Assembly (NCBI GenBank): GCA_016707585.1
Contig: JADJHL010000008.1
Location: 372,001-436,000, forward strand
Origin: Ignavibacteriales bacterium
Lineage (GTDB): Bacteria > Bacteroidota > Ignavibacteria > Ignavibacteriales > Ignavibacteriaceae
Direction of reading: 5' to 3'
Length of the DNA stretch: 64,000 nucleotides
The translations under genes and the position numbers were made by a program. Positions 47,191 through 55,586 of the stretch are shown here, piece after piece (position 1 is the stretch's first letter; each line of letters starts with the position of its first letter). The notes under the pieces are model-generated. The model saw only the letters and a list, made by a program, of their open reading frames with translations. It was not told the DNA's origin and did no database searches.

Positions 47191-48291
47191 CTATTCTCCC
47201 TCTCCTTGGGAGAGGTTCTTATATGCTAATTGTCCACAAGCTGCGGCAATATCTTCCCCTTGTGTATAACGAACAATTACAGTAATGCCAGCATCTCTTA
47301 AAGTCTTAACAAACTCATCAACTCTAAATTTTTGTGATGGCTCAAGTTCCTTTGCAAATCCAGTTGGATTCATATGTGCAATTGAATTAAACGGGATTAC
47401 ATTTATCTTACAAGGAATCGATTTACACAATCTAACAAGAGCATTTAAATCATCAGAACGATCATTTAAATCTTTTAACATTACATATTCAAATGTAATT
47501 CGTGTATCAGTTTGTTTGGCAAAATATCTAACAGCTTCAAGATTTTCTGTTATAGAATACTTTTTATTTATCGGCATAATCTTGTTACGTGTTTCCTCAA
47601 ACAAAGAATGAAGTGATAACGCTAATTTTACTTTTAATCCGCTGTCTGCAAGTTCAATAATTTTAGGGGCAATACCTGCCGTTGAAACAGTAATTCGTCT
47701 TAAACTAATGTCTTTAGTTTTTTCTTCAGCAAAAATATGAAGTGTCTTTAAAGTGTTTGCATAATTTAAAAGCGGTTCACCCATACCCATATAAACAATA
47801 TTGGATATTTTATTTTTTCCATAATCTGCCGAAGCTAAAAGAAACTGATCTATAATTTCTCCAGAAGTAAGATTTCTTTTATAACCCATCAAACCTGTTG
47901 CACAAAATTGGCAATCCAACGGACATCCAACTTGTGTTGAAATGCAAAGAGTTGTTCTTTTTATATCAGGTATAATTACTGATTCGACAAGATGCCCATC
48001 ATTGGTTTCAAATAAATATTTTTTTGTTCCTGATCGTTGTGAGGTTTGTGTAGAAACAAGTGTAAGTGTTTTTAGTTCGCAGTAAAGATTAAGTTTTTTT
48101 CTAAGATAATTTGGTAGTGTGGACATTTCATCAAAACTTTGCACCATATGTCCGTACAACCACTCAAATACTTGCTCACCTCTAAATTTTTTTTCTTCTG
48201 CTGCAGTAAAAAAATCTTTTAGTTCTTTAAGGGTTAACCCCTTAAGCATCGTTTTGCTTACTGATTCCTCAGTTAAATTTTGTTCTGTCAT
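47191..48291 (-). CDS. rlmN: 23S rRNA/tRNA adenine-C2 methyltransferase RlmN
   Basis: 366 residues. The radical SAM cysteines are Cys123, Cys127 and Cys130 (CPLDCQFC), and the methyl-carrying Cys352 sits in DIAAACGQL. The enzyme methylates A2503 of 23S rRNA and A37 of some tRNAs. The last residues (SQGEGE) come from a GC-rich palindrome and are not part of the normal family end. It is transcribed divergently from the acyl-CoA dehydrogenase and together with the SpoU gene. Confidence 0.95.
   Translation of the reverse strand: MTEQNLTEESVSKTMLKGLTLKELKDFFTAAEEKKFRGEQVFEWLYGHMVQSFDEMSTLPNYLRKKLNLYCELKTLTLVSTQTSQRSGTKKYLFETNDGHLVESVIIPDIKRTTLCISTQVGCPLDCQFCATGLMGYKRNLTSGEIIDQFLLASADYGKNKISNIVYMGMGEPLLNYANTLKTLHIFAEEKTKDISLRRITVSTAGIAPKIIELADSGLKVKLALSLHSLFEETRNKIMPINKKYSITENLEAVRYFAKQTDTRITFEYVMLKDLNDRSDDLNALVRLCKSIPCKINVIPFNSIAHMNPTGFAKELEPSQKFRVDEFVKTLRDAGITVIVRYTQGEDIAAACGQLAYKNLSQGEGE
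47199..47215 (-). repeat. GGAGAGG palindrome at the rlmN/SpoU junction
   Basis: CCTCTCC (47199-47205) and GGAGAGG (47209-47215) form a 7-bp stem with a 3-base loop. On the minus strand it gives GGAGAGGGAG just before the SpoU ATG, so it is both coding end, ribosome site and hairpin. Its composition differs from the AT-rich surroundings, as for a dispersed palindromic repeat. Confidence 0.55.
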
Positions 48292-48348
48292 ATCGCAAAA
48301 TTGAAATGAAATTTGCTGACCATATCAACCTAACAAAAATCCCCGTGA

Positions 48349-48379
48349 TTGATACATATTATTTATTAGCTTATTTTTG
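48349..48379 (+). promoter_or_regulatory. Promoter for the acyl-CoA dehydrogenase gene
   Basis: TTG at 48349-48351, a 20-base spacer and TATTTTTG at 48372-48379 fit the Bacteroidota consensus. The predicted leader is about 65 bases. Confidence 0.5.
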
Positions 48380-48451
48380 AATCAATATTAATGCTCTAAA
48401 AAAGCTGCTTAAAATTAACAGGTTTTTACCATAATAAAAAAAGGATTTAAA

Positions 48452-49597
48452 ATGAATTTCGATTTAACCGAAGAACATTTAATGATTCAGGAATCCGCTA
48501 AAGATTTTGCAATCAATGAAATTGCCCCTTCTGCAGTGCAGCGTGATAAATCAGCTGAGTTTCCTTACGATATTGTAAAAAAAATGGGTGAACTTGGTTT
48601 TATGGGGATGATGGTTTCACCTGATTATGGCGGAGCAGGATTAGATACAATAAGTTACGTTCTTGCTATGATTGAAATATCTAAAGTTGATGCAAGTCTT
48701 GGTGTAATTATGTCAGTAAATAATTCATTGGTTTGTTATGGATTGGAAAAATATGGTTCAGATTATATAAAACAAAAATATTTAACTCCGCTTGCTAAAG
48801 GTGAAAAACTTGGAGCATTTGCGTTATCAGAACCAGAAGCTGGTAGTGATGCAACAAAACAAAAAACAATGGCAGATAAAGATGGCGATAATTATAGTTT
48901 GAATGGAATTAAAAACTGGATTACAAACGGTACTACTGCTGATAATGTTTTAGTTATGGCAACTACAAACAAAGAACTTGCACACAAAGGAATTTCTGCT
49001 TTTATTGTTGAAAGAGGAACTCCAGGATTTGGACATGGAGTTAAAGAAGATAAACTTGGTATTAGAAGTTCGGATACTTGTTCACTTACTTTTGAAAATT
49101 GCAAAGTGCCTTCTGCAAATCTTATCTGGGAAGAGGGCAAAGGATTTAACTTTGCTATGAATACTTTAAATGGCGGCAGAATTGGAATAGCATCACAAGC
49201 AGTTGGGATTGCAGAAGCTTCACTTGATGCTGCAGTAAAGTATGCTAAAGAAAGAAAAGCATTCGGTCAAACAATTTCAAATTTTCAGGCAATTCAGTTT
49301 ATGCTTTCTGATATGGCGGTAAAAGTTGATGCTGCTAAAATGTTAACATTAAAAGCTGCCGCGCTTAAAGATGCAGGTAAACCTTATATTAAAGAAGGTG
49401 CAATGGCTAAGCTATATGCTTCTAAAGTTGCAGTTCAAAACGCACTTGATGCAATTCAAATACACGGCGGTTATGGTTACGTACGTGAGTATTTGGTTGA
49501 AAGATATTTACGCGATGCAAAAATAACTGAGATTTATGAAGGAACTTCAGAAATTCAAAAAGTAGTTATTGCCAGAGCATTACTTGATAATAAATAA
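48452..49597 (+). CDS. Acyl-CoA dehydrogenase
   Basis: 381 residues, the short-chain size. FALSEPEAGSDA near 127 and WITNG near 155 bind FAD, QAIQFMLSDMA is the helical domain signature, and the catalytic base is Glu363 in IYEGTSEIQ, as in short/medium-chain and butyryl-CoA dehydrogenases. It oxidises acyl-CoA to enoyl-CoA with electron-transferring flavoprotein as partner. No etfAB or thiolase lies nearby. Its 3' end overlaps yidD. Confidence 0.94.
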   Translation: MNFDLTEEHLMIQESAKDFAINEIAPSAVQRDKSAEFPYDIVKKMGELGFMGMMVSPDYGGAGLDTISYVLAMIEISKVDASLGVIMSVNNSLVCYGLEKYGSDYIKQKYLTPLAKGEKLGAFALSEPEAGSDATKQKTMADKDGDNYSLNGIKNWITNGTTADNVLVMATTNKELAHKGISAFIVERGTPGFGHGVKEDKLGIRSSDTCSLTFENCKVPSANLIWEEGKGFNFAMNTLNGGRIGIASQAVGIAEASLDAAVKYAKERKAFGQTISNFQAIQFMLSDMAVKVDAAKMLTLKAAALKDAGKPYIKEGAMAKLYASKVAVQNALDAIQIHGGYGYVREYLVERYLRDAKITEIYEGTSEIQKVVIARALLDNK

Positions 49598-50051
49598 ATT
49601 TATTTTGGTTTTGATTTCTCTTTTTATTCAATTATCCATTTCAGTTTATTCTCAAACAGATTGGGTCAGATGGGAAAAATCTGATCCAACTTATCAAAAA
49701 AAAGATACACACCTTAATAGAGATTTTGATCTTTCAATCCAATCCGTTTCTGATGTAATTGTTAAACCTTTGATAAACGCTTATTGGTTTTTTGTATCAG
49801 ATGTTGATGGAGCAAATTGTCCGTTTCATCCTTCTTGTTCAAGTTTTCTTGTTCAATCTATCAAAGAAACAAATCCATTTAAAGGTACATTAATGTTTTT
49901 TGATCGATTTACTCGTGACACAAATGTTTTTGGAAGATTGGAACATTACCCAAGATATGGTAATAATCATTTTTATGATCCAATTTCACTTTACACACTT
50001 GATAAAGAAAAAATTAAAATCATTCCGACAAATACTTTTATAAATGAATGA
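49584..50051 (+). CDS. yidD: Divergent YidD-family protein with a signal peptide
   Basis: 155 residues from a TTG at 49584 inside the dehydrogenase gene; an earlier TTG at 49569 is possible. The start gives IINKFILVLISLFIQLSISVYSQ, a signal-like segment. The YidD core is visible: CPFHPSCSSFLVQSIKETNPFKG (C-F-P-T/S-C-S) and a modified end DRFTRDTN...YDPISLY. Usual YidD is about 80 residues, cytoplasmic-face and linked to yidC/rnpA. Here it is longer and leads two TPR genes, so its place of action is open. It overlaps the next gene by ATGA. Confidence 0.75.
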   Translation: MIINKFILVLISLFIQLSISVYSQTDWVRWEKSDPTYQKKDTHLNRDFDLSIQSVSDVIVKPLINAYWFFVSDVDGANCPFHPSCSSFLVQSIKETNPFKGTLMFFDRFTRDTNVFGRLEHYPRYGNNHFYDPISLYTLDKEKIKIIPTNTFINE

Positions 50052-50899
50052 GCAATAAAATATTTTTTTTATTGGTTGTGATTTTATTCCCAATCTACGG
50101 GCAGCAAATAGATATACATTCACCCAAAAATATTAAGAAGTTTGCCGATTTCCTTTTTTGTGATAAAGATTATCTCCGTGCAATTGATGAGTATAAAAAA
50201 TATTTGGAAGTAGTCAATAATGATACAATCCGTTTTAAAATTGCTTTAGGTTATTCTTTAATAAATGATCAATCAAATGCTTTGCAAGAATTTAGTTCGA
50301 TCAATAATTCATCAGCATTATATGAACAAAGTAGAATTGAAGTTTTGAAATCACTTAGTTTGTCTAAATCTGATTCCGCATTTTATTTACTTGCCAATAA
50401 TTTAATAAACTCAAAATCACAATTCTCAAACAATGCTCAAAGATTATTGAACACTTCAATATTATTGAATGAAAATGAATTGCCAGATAAAAATAAATTT
50501 CTTATTCCATTTGAGAGCGATGATAAATTATTACTTGGTAATTATTATGACTTAAAAATAAACCCGCCATATAAAAGTGAAACTGTTGCGGGAATTCTAT
50601 CTGCAATTATTCCAGGTTCCGGTAAAATTTATACTGAAGATTACGGCGATGGAATTACTGCTTTTTTGTTAACCGGTTTGTTTACTTACTTAGCATATAC
50701 AAACTTTGAAAATGATCATCAAACAAGAGGCTGGATTTTTACTGCACTTGGAGCCGGATTTTATGCGGGAAATGTTTATGGCTCAGTTGCTTCCGCCCAG
50801 ATATTTAATGCAAAAGTTAATTTTGATTTTGAAAATGGATTGAAACTTTTTCTTGAAGATAAAAATTTTTTTACTCCAGCCTATGATTTTTGTAAATAA
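50048..50899 (+). CDS. TPR protein with C-terminal membrane domain (first paralog)
   Basis: 283 residues. A signal peptide (MSNKIFFLLVVILFPIYGQQ) leads to TPR-like helices (FCDKDYLRAIDEYKKYLEVV). The C-terminal 90 residues have GILSAIIPGSGKIYTEDYGDGITAFLL and two more hydrophobic stretches, like the DUF5683/TM2-type domain with a PGxGxxY turn. Function unknown. It forms an operon with yidD and a paralog of the same shape, with which it overlaps. Confidence 0.65.
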   Translation: MSNKIFFLLVVILFPIYGQQIDIHSPKNIKKFADFLFCDKDYLRAIDEYKKYLEVVNNDTIRFKIALGYSLINDQSNALQEFSSINNSSALYEQSRIEVLKSLSLSKSDSAFYLLANNLINSKSQFSNNAQRLLNTSILLNENELPDKNKFLIPFESDDKLLLGNYYDLKINPPYKSETVAGILSAIIPGSGKIYTEDYGDGITAFLLTGLFTYLAYTNFENDHQTRGWIFTALGAGFYAGNVYGSVASAQIFNAKVNFDFENGLKLFLEDKNFFTPAYDFCK

Positions 50900-51719
50900 A
50901 AAAATATTAGTAATTATTCTGATTGCAATTGCAAACTTGCATTCACAAACTCTTAAAGATCAATTTAGTTATGCTAATGAACTATTTAATGAAGGAAAAT
51001 ATTTTGATGCGATCACTGAATTCAAAAGACTTCAATTCTTTGATAGTGAAAATCAATTTTCATTTCAAAGTAATATATTAATTGGTAAATCTTATAAAGC
51101 CGGAGCAAAGTTTGATGATGCAATTAAATATTTTACTCTAGCAGAAATCAGTTCCAGAAATGATGAAGAATATTTCAACTCAAACATTCTAAAAGCAAGA
51201 ACAAATATCTTACGAAGAACAAATCATCAAGCTGAAAGAATTTTAAACGAATTACTTGTTGATACAAAATTCAAATCAAAAGAAAATGAGATAAAATATT
51301 GGTTGGGATGGAATTTGATCTTTTTAGATGAGTGGAAAAAAGCATCAAAAATCTTTTTAGAAAATAATCTTGATACAACATTATCAAATCTATGTATATC
51401 GGTTGATGACAAAATGTATTCTGTAAATTTTGCAAAATATAGTTCGTATGTTATTCCTGGTTTTGGGCAATTTTATACTGGCGAATATGTAAGCGGTTTA
51501 TTATCATTAAGCTGGAATGTTTTTGCCGGATATTTAACTGTAAATTCATTTATTGAAGACAGAGTTTTTGATGGAATAATTACTGCAAATTTTTTATCGA
51601 TGAGATTTTACTCAGGTAATACACAAAATGCTGAAAAATTTGCATTACAGAAAAATCTTGAAATTTCTAATAAAGCTCTAAATTATTTACAATTTCAGTT
51701 TAAAGGCGAAAAACCATAG
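50883..51719 (+). CDS. TPR protein with C-terminal membrane domain (second paralog)
   Basis: 278 residues from the ATG at 50883; the ATG at 50853 would lengthen it by ten residues before a good signal peptide (MIFVNKKILVIILIAIANLHSQ). TPR units (YANELFNEGKYFDAITEFKRLQFF) are followed by YVIPGFGQFYTGEYVSGLLSLSW, the same PGxGxxYxG turn and membrane helices as the preceding gene. The two therefore arose by tandem duplication long ago. They may work with YidD at the membrane. Confidence 0.65.
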   Translation: MIFVNKKILVIILIAIANLHSQTLKDQFSYANELFNEGKYFDAITEFKRLQFFDSENQFSFQSNILIGKSYKAGAKFDDAIKYFTLAEISSRNDEEYFNSNILKARTNILRRTNHQAERILNELLVDTKFKSKENEIKYWLGWNLIFLDEWKKASKIFLENNLDTTLSNLCISVDDKMYSVNFAKYSSYVIPGFGQFYTGEYVSGLLSLSWNVFAGYLTVNSFIEDRVFDGIITANFLSMRFYSGNTQNAEKFALQKNLEISNKALNYLQFQFKGEKP

Positions 51720-51790
51720 AGAAAAACTAAAAATTGCACAAGTTTTTTCATCTATTAAATATTATATTTTAGATAGAAATTATCTTAACA

Positions 51791-51802
51791 GTTAGTACTA
51801 AC
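51791..51802. promoter_or_regulatory. Perfect 12-bp palindrome upstream of lemA
   Basis: GTTAGTACTAAC is its own reverse complement and lies 34 bases before the lemA ATG, which has a strong AGGAGG (51827-51832). It could be an operator half-site pair, or chance. Confidence 0.3.
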
Positions 51803-51835
51803 TCTCCATACACAAAAAAGTTTTTAGGAGGAACA

Positions 51836-52444
51836 ATGAAAAATAAAGGTATGATGATCGGATGTGCAATCGGTGGAGTGATCCTTCTTGGAATTGCTAT
51901 TCTTGTTTCCTGGGGAATAAGTTCTTATAACAATATGGTCTCACTTGATCAATCTGTAATCCAACAATGGGCACAAGTAGAAAATCAATATCAAAGAAGA
52001 GCTGATTTGATTCCTAATCTTGTAAATACAGTTAAAGGTTATGCAGATTTTGAAAAAGATGTTTTAACAAAAGTAACCGAAGCTCGCGCAAAAGTTAGCC
52101 AATTCAATATCACACCAGAACTTCTTAATGATCCACAAGCATTTGCTAAGTTTCAATCTTTACAGGGTGAATTAAGCGGCGCATTATCAAGATTACTAGT
52201 TACAGTTGAAAATTATCCTCAACTAAAAGCCAACGAGAACTTTTTACAGCTTCAAGCTCAGTTAGAAGGTACCGAAAATAGAATTTCTGTTGAGCGTAAA
52301 AAGTTTAACGAAGTAGTTCAAACCTACAATACTGCTATAAAAAGATTTCCATCTTCAATGTTAGCAGGAATGTTTGGATTTGGAGAGAAGCAATACTTTA
52401 AAGCTATTCAAGGCGCAGATACAGCACCTAAAGTAGAATTTTAA
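51836..52444 (+). CDS. lemA: LemA family membrane protein
   Basis: 202 residues. One N-terminal membrane helix (residues ~7-30) with the LemA core QWAQVENQYQRRADLIPNLVNTVKGYADFE and AIKRFPSSMLAGMFGF. Helical coiled bundle facing the periplasm or cell exterior. It is followed two bases later by a TPM-domain gene, a conserved pair of unknown job linked to envelope maintenance or photosystem repair in other taxa. Strong AGGAGG upstream. Confidence 0.93.
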   Translation: MKNKGMMIGCAIGGVILLGIAILVSWGISSYNNMVSLDQSVIQQWAQVENQYQRRADLIPNLVNTVKGYADFEKDVLTKVTEARAKVSQFNITPELLNDPQAFAKFQSLQGELSGALSRLLVTVENYPQLKANENFLQLQAQLEGTENRISVERKKFNEVVQTYNTAIKRFPSSMLAGMFGFGEKQYFKAIQGADTAPKVEF

Positions 52445-52446
52445 GA

Positions 52447-53172
52447 ATGAAATTATACTTCTTAGTTTTTATTCTTTTTATTTCAACTGCATTTTCTCAA
52501 CCTGAAATTCCAAAGTTGAAAATGTGGGCTACTGATTTGACTAATACCTTAAGTCAATCAGAATTGAATAACTTAAATATTAGACTAAAAGCTTTTGAAG
52601 ATACAACTTCAAATCAAATTATTGTTTTAATGATTTCTTCTTTGGATAATTATCCAATAGAAATGCTTGCTGAAGAAACCGCGACTAAAAATAAAGTTGG
52701 AACAGAAAAAAATGATAATGGAATACTTTTACTTATCGCAAAAGAGGATAGGGAGTTAAGATTTGAAGTTGGTTATGGATTAGAAGGTGCTGTTCCAGAT
52801 GCAATCGCTAGTTCAATTATACGTAATGAAATTACTCCACGATTTAAAGACAACGATTATTATCTCGGAATCAATAACGGTATTAGTGCTTTAATAAAAG
52901 CAATTGGTGGTGAATACAAAGCTGTTGATACTGAGAATGAGGAAGGTTTTCCATTTATTATTTTCATTATAATTTTCATAGTAATCTGGATATTTGCTAG
53001 CAAAGGTGGGCCGTTTGTGCCTGGTGGAGTTTATAGAACAGGAACGAGATCCGGTGGTTGGACAAGTGGAACCAGTAGTTGGGGCGGTAGCAGTAGTGGT
53101 TGGAGTGGTGGAGGCGGATTTAGCGGTGGTGGAGGTTCCTTTGGCGGTGGTGGTGCAAGTGGAAGTTGGTAA
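52447..53172 (+). CDS. TPM domain protein with Gly/Ser-rich tail
   Basis: 241 residues. A signal peptide, the TPM domain (TDLTNTLSQSELNNLNIRLKAFEDTTSNQIIVLMISSLDNYP... GYGLEGAVPDAIAS), one membrane helix near 166-183, then about 45 residues of Gly/Ser/Trp-rich sequence. TPM domains hydrolyse phosphate esters weakly or bind calcium in plant TLP18.3. The Gly-rich tail is common in YgcG-type proteins. Cotranscribed with lemA. Confidence 0.88.
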   Translation: MKLYFLVFILFISTAFSQPEIPKLKMWATDLTNTLSQSELNNLNIRLKAFEDTTSNQIIVLMISSLDNYPIEMLAEETATKNKVGTEKNDNGILLLIAKEDRELRFEVGYGLEGAVPDAIASSIIRNEITPRFKDNDYYLGINNGISALIKAIGGEYKAVDTENEEGFPFIIFIIIFIVIWIFASKGGPFVPGGVYRTGTRSGGWTSGTSSWGGSSSGWSGGGGFSGGGGSFGGGGASGSW

Positions 53173-53299
53173 TTTTTGCAATTTTGAGGGTTTTTTAATT
53201 ATCGCTTGAAGAAGACCTTTAGTTTTTATAAAATGTATACGAAATTTGAAATAATATTTTATTCACTTACTCTGATAATAATTCAAGGAGAACAAAAAT

Positions 53300-53632
53300 A
53301 TGGCTATTAAAATAACTGAAGAATGCATCAATTGTGGAGCCTGCGAGCCTGAGTGTCCTAATACTGCAATCTATGAAGGTGGAGTTGACTGGGAATTAGC
53401 TGGTGCTCATTATGGAAACAGTGATGCTGCTCCTTCAGGGGCTAATGGATTTTTTTCAACAGATTTTTTCTATATAGTACCAGATAAATGTACAGAGTGT
53501 AAAGGTTTTCATGATGAACCACAATGTGCGGCTGTTTGTCCGGTTGATTGCTGTGTTCCGGATCCAAATCATGTTGAAGATGTAGATACTTTGCTTAAGA
53601 GAAAAGAATATCTTGATGGGATTGGAAGATAA
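53300..53632 (+). CDS. YfhL-type 2[4Fe-4S] ferredoxin
   Basis: 110 residues. The two cluster motifs are CINCGACEPECP near residue 10 and CTECKGFHDEPQCAAVCP near 66, with the longer CX2CX8CX3C spacing of the YfhL/Alvin ferredoxin group and a ~20-residue insert between them. These have a very low-potential cluster and serve as electron donors. It stands alone with a GGAGAA site upstream and a terminator downstream. It could pair with the Flx-Hdr complex, but this is not shown. Confidence 0.9.
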   Translation: MAIKITEECINCGACEPECPNTAIYEGGVDWELAGAHYGNSDAAPSGANGFFSTDFFYIVPDKCTECKGFHDEPQCAAVCPVDCCVPDPNHVEDVDTLLKRKEYLDGIGR

Positions 53633-53670
53633 GCTGATTAGATAAACTCGTTAGATAATTTTTTTATTTA

Positions 53671-53695
53671 AGGGTGGATTTACCCACCCTTTTTT
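53671..53695 (+). terminator. Terminator after the ferredoxin gene
   Basis: AGGGTGG (53671-53677) pairs with CCACCCT (53684-53690) around a 6-base loop, then T to 53695. The convergent kinase gene ends inside this hairpin, so its last codons are constrained by it. Confidence 0.85.
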
Positions 53696-55554
53696 AATAT
53701 TGGTAGTGAAACTTTAACTATCGTTCCCACCCATTTTTCGCTACTTATTGTAATAGATGAGTTGTTAACTGAACAATATTGTTTTACTAAAGCCATACCC
53801 AAACCATTTCCCTCATACTTTCTATTATAACCTTGATATTCTTGCGAGAAAGGTTCAAATATTAATGGTAAATAATCAGGTGAAATTCCTGTCCCTGTAT
53901 CAGAAATTGTGATTATAACATTTTCTATTTCAGTTTTGCAATCTAATTGAACCTTGCCTTTTTCAGTGTATTTAAAAGCATTATCAATAATATGATTTAT
54001 CGCCTGACTTAAACTATAAGCATCGCCTTGAATAAAAACATTTTCCAGTTCGCCAGAAATTAGTAACTCAACTTTTTTATCTTCAGCAAGTTGAATCCAC
54101 TGCTCAAGGTATTGCTTAATTACATCTTCGTAAAGATTTAATTTTTGTAATTTTGGTGTGAATGTTCCAGCCTTTAATTGCGCCATATTTACAATTGAAT
54201 CGATTGTAGAAATAATTCTGTGGCTTTCAGTTTTTACTGCTGAAATTGATTTTTTTAATTCAGATGAAAGTTTTTCCTGGAGTTCATCTTCATAAATCTG
54301 CATAAAGTTAGAAATAATATTTATTGGTGTTCTTATTTCGTGAGACATCTGCGCAAGAAACTCAGATTTTAATCTATCAGATCTTTGAGCTTCATCTTTA
54401 GCTTTTATAATTTCTATTTCACTTTTCTTTCTATCGCTTATATCTTCTTTAACAGAAATATAATTGACTATCTCGCCGTGTTCATTTTTAAGTGGAGTTA
54501 CGCTCATATCTTCATAATACGGATCCCCATTTTTTCTACGGTTTTGTATTTCACCTTTCCATGTTTGCCCGGATGAAATAGTCTTCCACATTTCAATAAA
54601 AAATTCTTCCGGATGAAGATTAGATTTAAATATATTTACGTTTTTATGCATCAAATCCTCGCGAGCATAACCTGTAATTCTAAACATCGAATCATTAACA
54701 TAAATTATTTTTCCGGCAGCATCAGTAATCACAATACCGTTATATGCCGAGTTTAATGCTGTAGTTTGAATATTAATTAACTCTTCAGTTTTTTTATAGT
54801 AACTTAAATCCTGAAATACAACTACAACACCAGTAATATTTCCATTCTCATCTCGTATAGGAGAGCCAGAATCTGCAATTGGATAAACAATACCATTTCT
54901 AGAAACTAACTCTGTGTGATTAGCTAATCCTACAACTTCACCTGTTTGCATTACTTTTTGAACAGCATTTTGTGCATACTCTTTTGTTGCTTCACTTCTA
55001 ATTTTAAATATGCTTGAAAGTTCTTTATTAATTGCTTCTTCTTTTGTAAACCCTGTTAATCTTTCAGCAACATTGTTAATAAACTTTATTTTGCCGAAAG
55101 TATCTGTAGCAATTACTGCATCTCCCACGCTGCGTAAAATTGTTGTTAACCATTTATCTTTTTCTCTAATAAGTTTTTGTGTATGATCTTTGTAAAGAGC
55201 AATCTCAATACTTATATGTAGCTCACGTTCCTCAAAAGGTTTTATAATGTAACCAAATGGATCAGTTATCTTTGCACGTTGTATTGTTACAGGATCAGCA
55301 TAAGCCGTAAGAAAAATAATTGGAACTTCATATATTTTTTTAATTTCTGCAGCTGTTTCAATTCCATCCAGTTCACCTTTTATACGGATATCCATTAGAA
55401 TTAGATCAGGTTTTAAGTCAATCACTTTTCTGATAGCTTCATCCCCATATGCTGCAGTCCCTGAAACTGAGTATCCAAGATGTTTAACTCTACTTTGGAT
55501 TTCTAATGAAACAATACTTTCATCTTCAACAATAAATATTTTTTTCTTTTCCAT
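53680..55554 (-). CDS. Receiver-PAS-PAS-histidine kinase (hybrid, N-terminal receiver)
   Basis: 624 residues. The receiver (1-125) has DLILMDIRIKGELDGIETA with the phosphorylated Asp near 54 and KPFEE. Two PAS domains follow (near 140-255 and 260-385), then HisKA with MSHEIRTPINIISNF near 413 and the ATPase with DTGTGISPDY and GNGLGMAL. There is no membrane segment. The receiver type, with the GELDGIE loop, is the usual partner of HisKA_2 kinases such as the one encoded upstream. It is the last gene of the array operon, 32 bases after that kinase. Confidence 0.88.
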   Translation of the reverse strand: MEKKKIFIVEDESIVSLEIQSRVKHLGYSVSGTAAYGDEAIRKVIDLKPDLILMDIRIKGELDGIETAAEIKKIYEVPIIFLTAYADPVTIQRAKITDPFGYIIKPFEERELHISIEIALYKDHTQKLIREKDKWLTTILRSVGDAVIATDTFGKIKFINNVAERLTGFTKEEAINKELSSIFKIRSEATKEYAQNAVQKVMQTGEVVGLANHTELVSRNGIVYPIADSGSPIRDENGNITGVVVVFQDLSYYKKTEELINIQTTALNSAYNGIVITDAAGKIIYVNDSMFRITGYAREDLMHKNVNIFKSNLHPEEFFIEMWKTISSGQTWKGEIQNRRKNGDPYYEDMSVTPLKNEHGEIVNYISVKEDISDRKKSEIEIIKAKDEAQRSDRLKSEFLAQMSHEIRTPINIISNFMQIYEDELQEKLSSELKKSISAVKTESHRIISTIDSIVNMAQLKAGTFTPKLQKLNLYEDVIKQYLEQWIQLAEDKKVELLISGELENVFIQGDAYSLSQAINHIIDNAFKYTEKGKVQLDCKTEIENVIITISDTGTGISPDYLPLIFEPFSQEYQGYNRKYEGNGLGMALVKQYCSVNNSSITISSEKWVGTIVKVSLPILKKGG

Positions 55555-55586
55555 ATTTTTATTCCTGCACTACAATAAATACTTCA

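Noticed and set aside
53030..53172. GGTGG-rich repeated DNA as a possible repeat array
   Set aside because: It is the Gly/Ser/Trp-rich tail of the TPM protein, a usual feature of that family.
52891..53181. Minus-strand Thr-rich ORF
   Set aside because: It is the complement of the Gly-rich tail and has no independent support.
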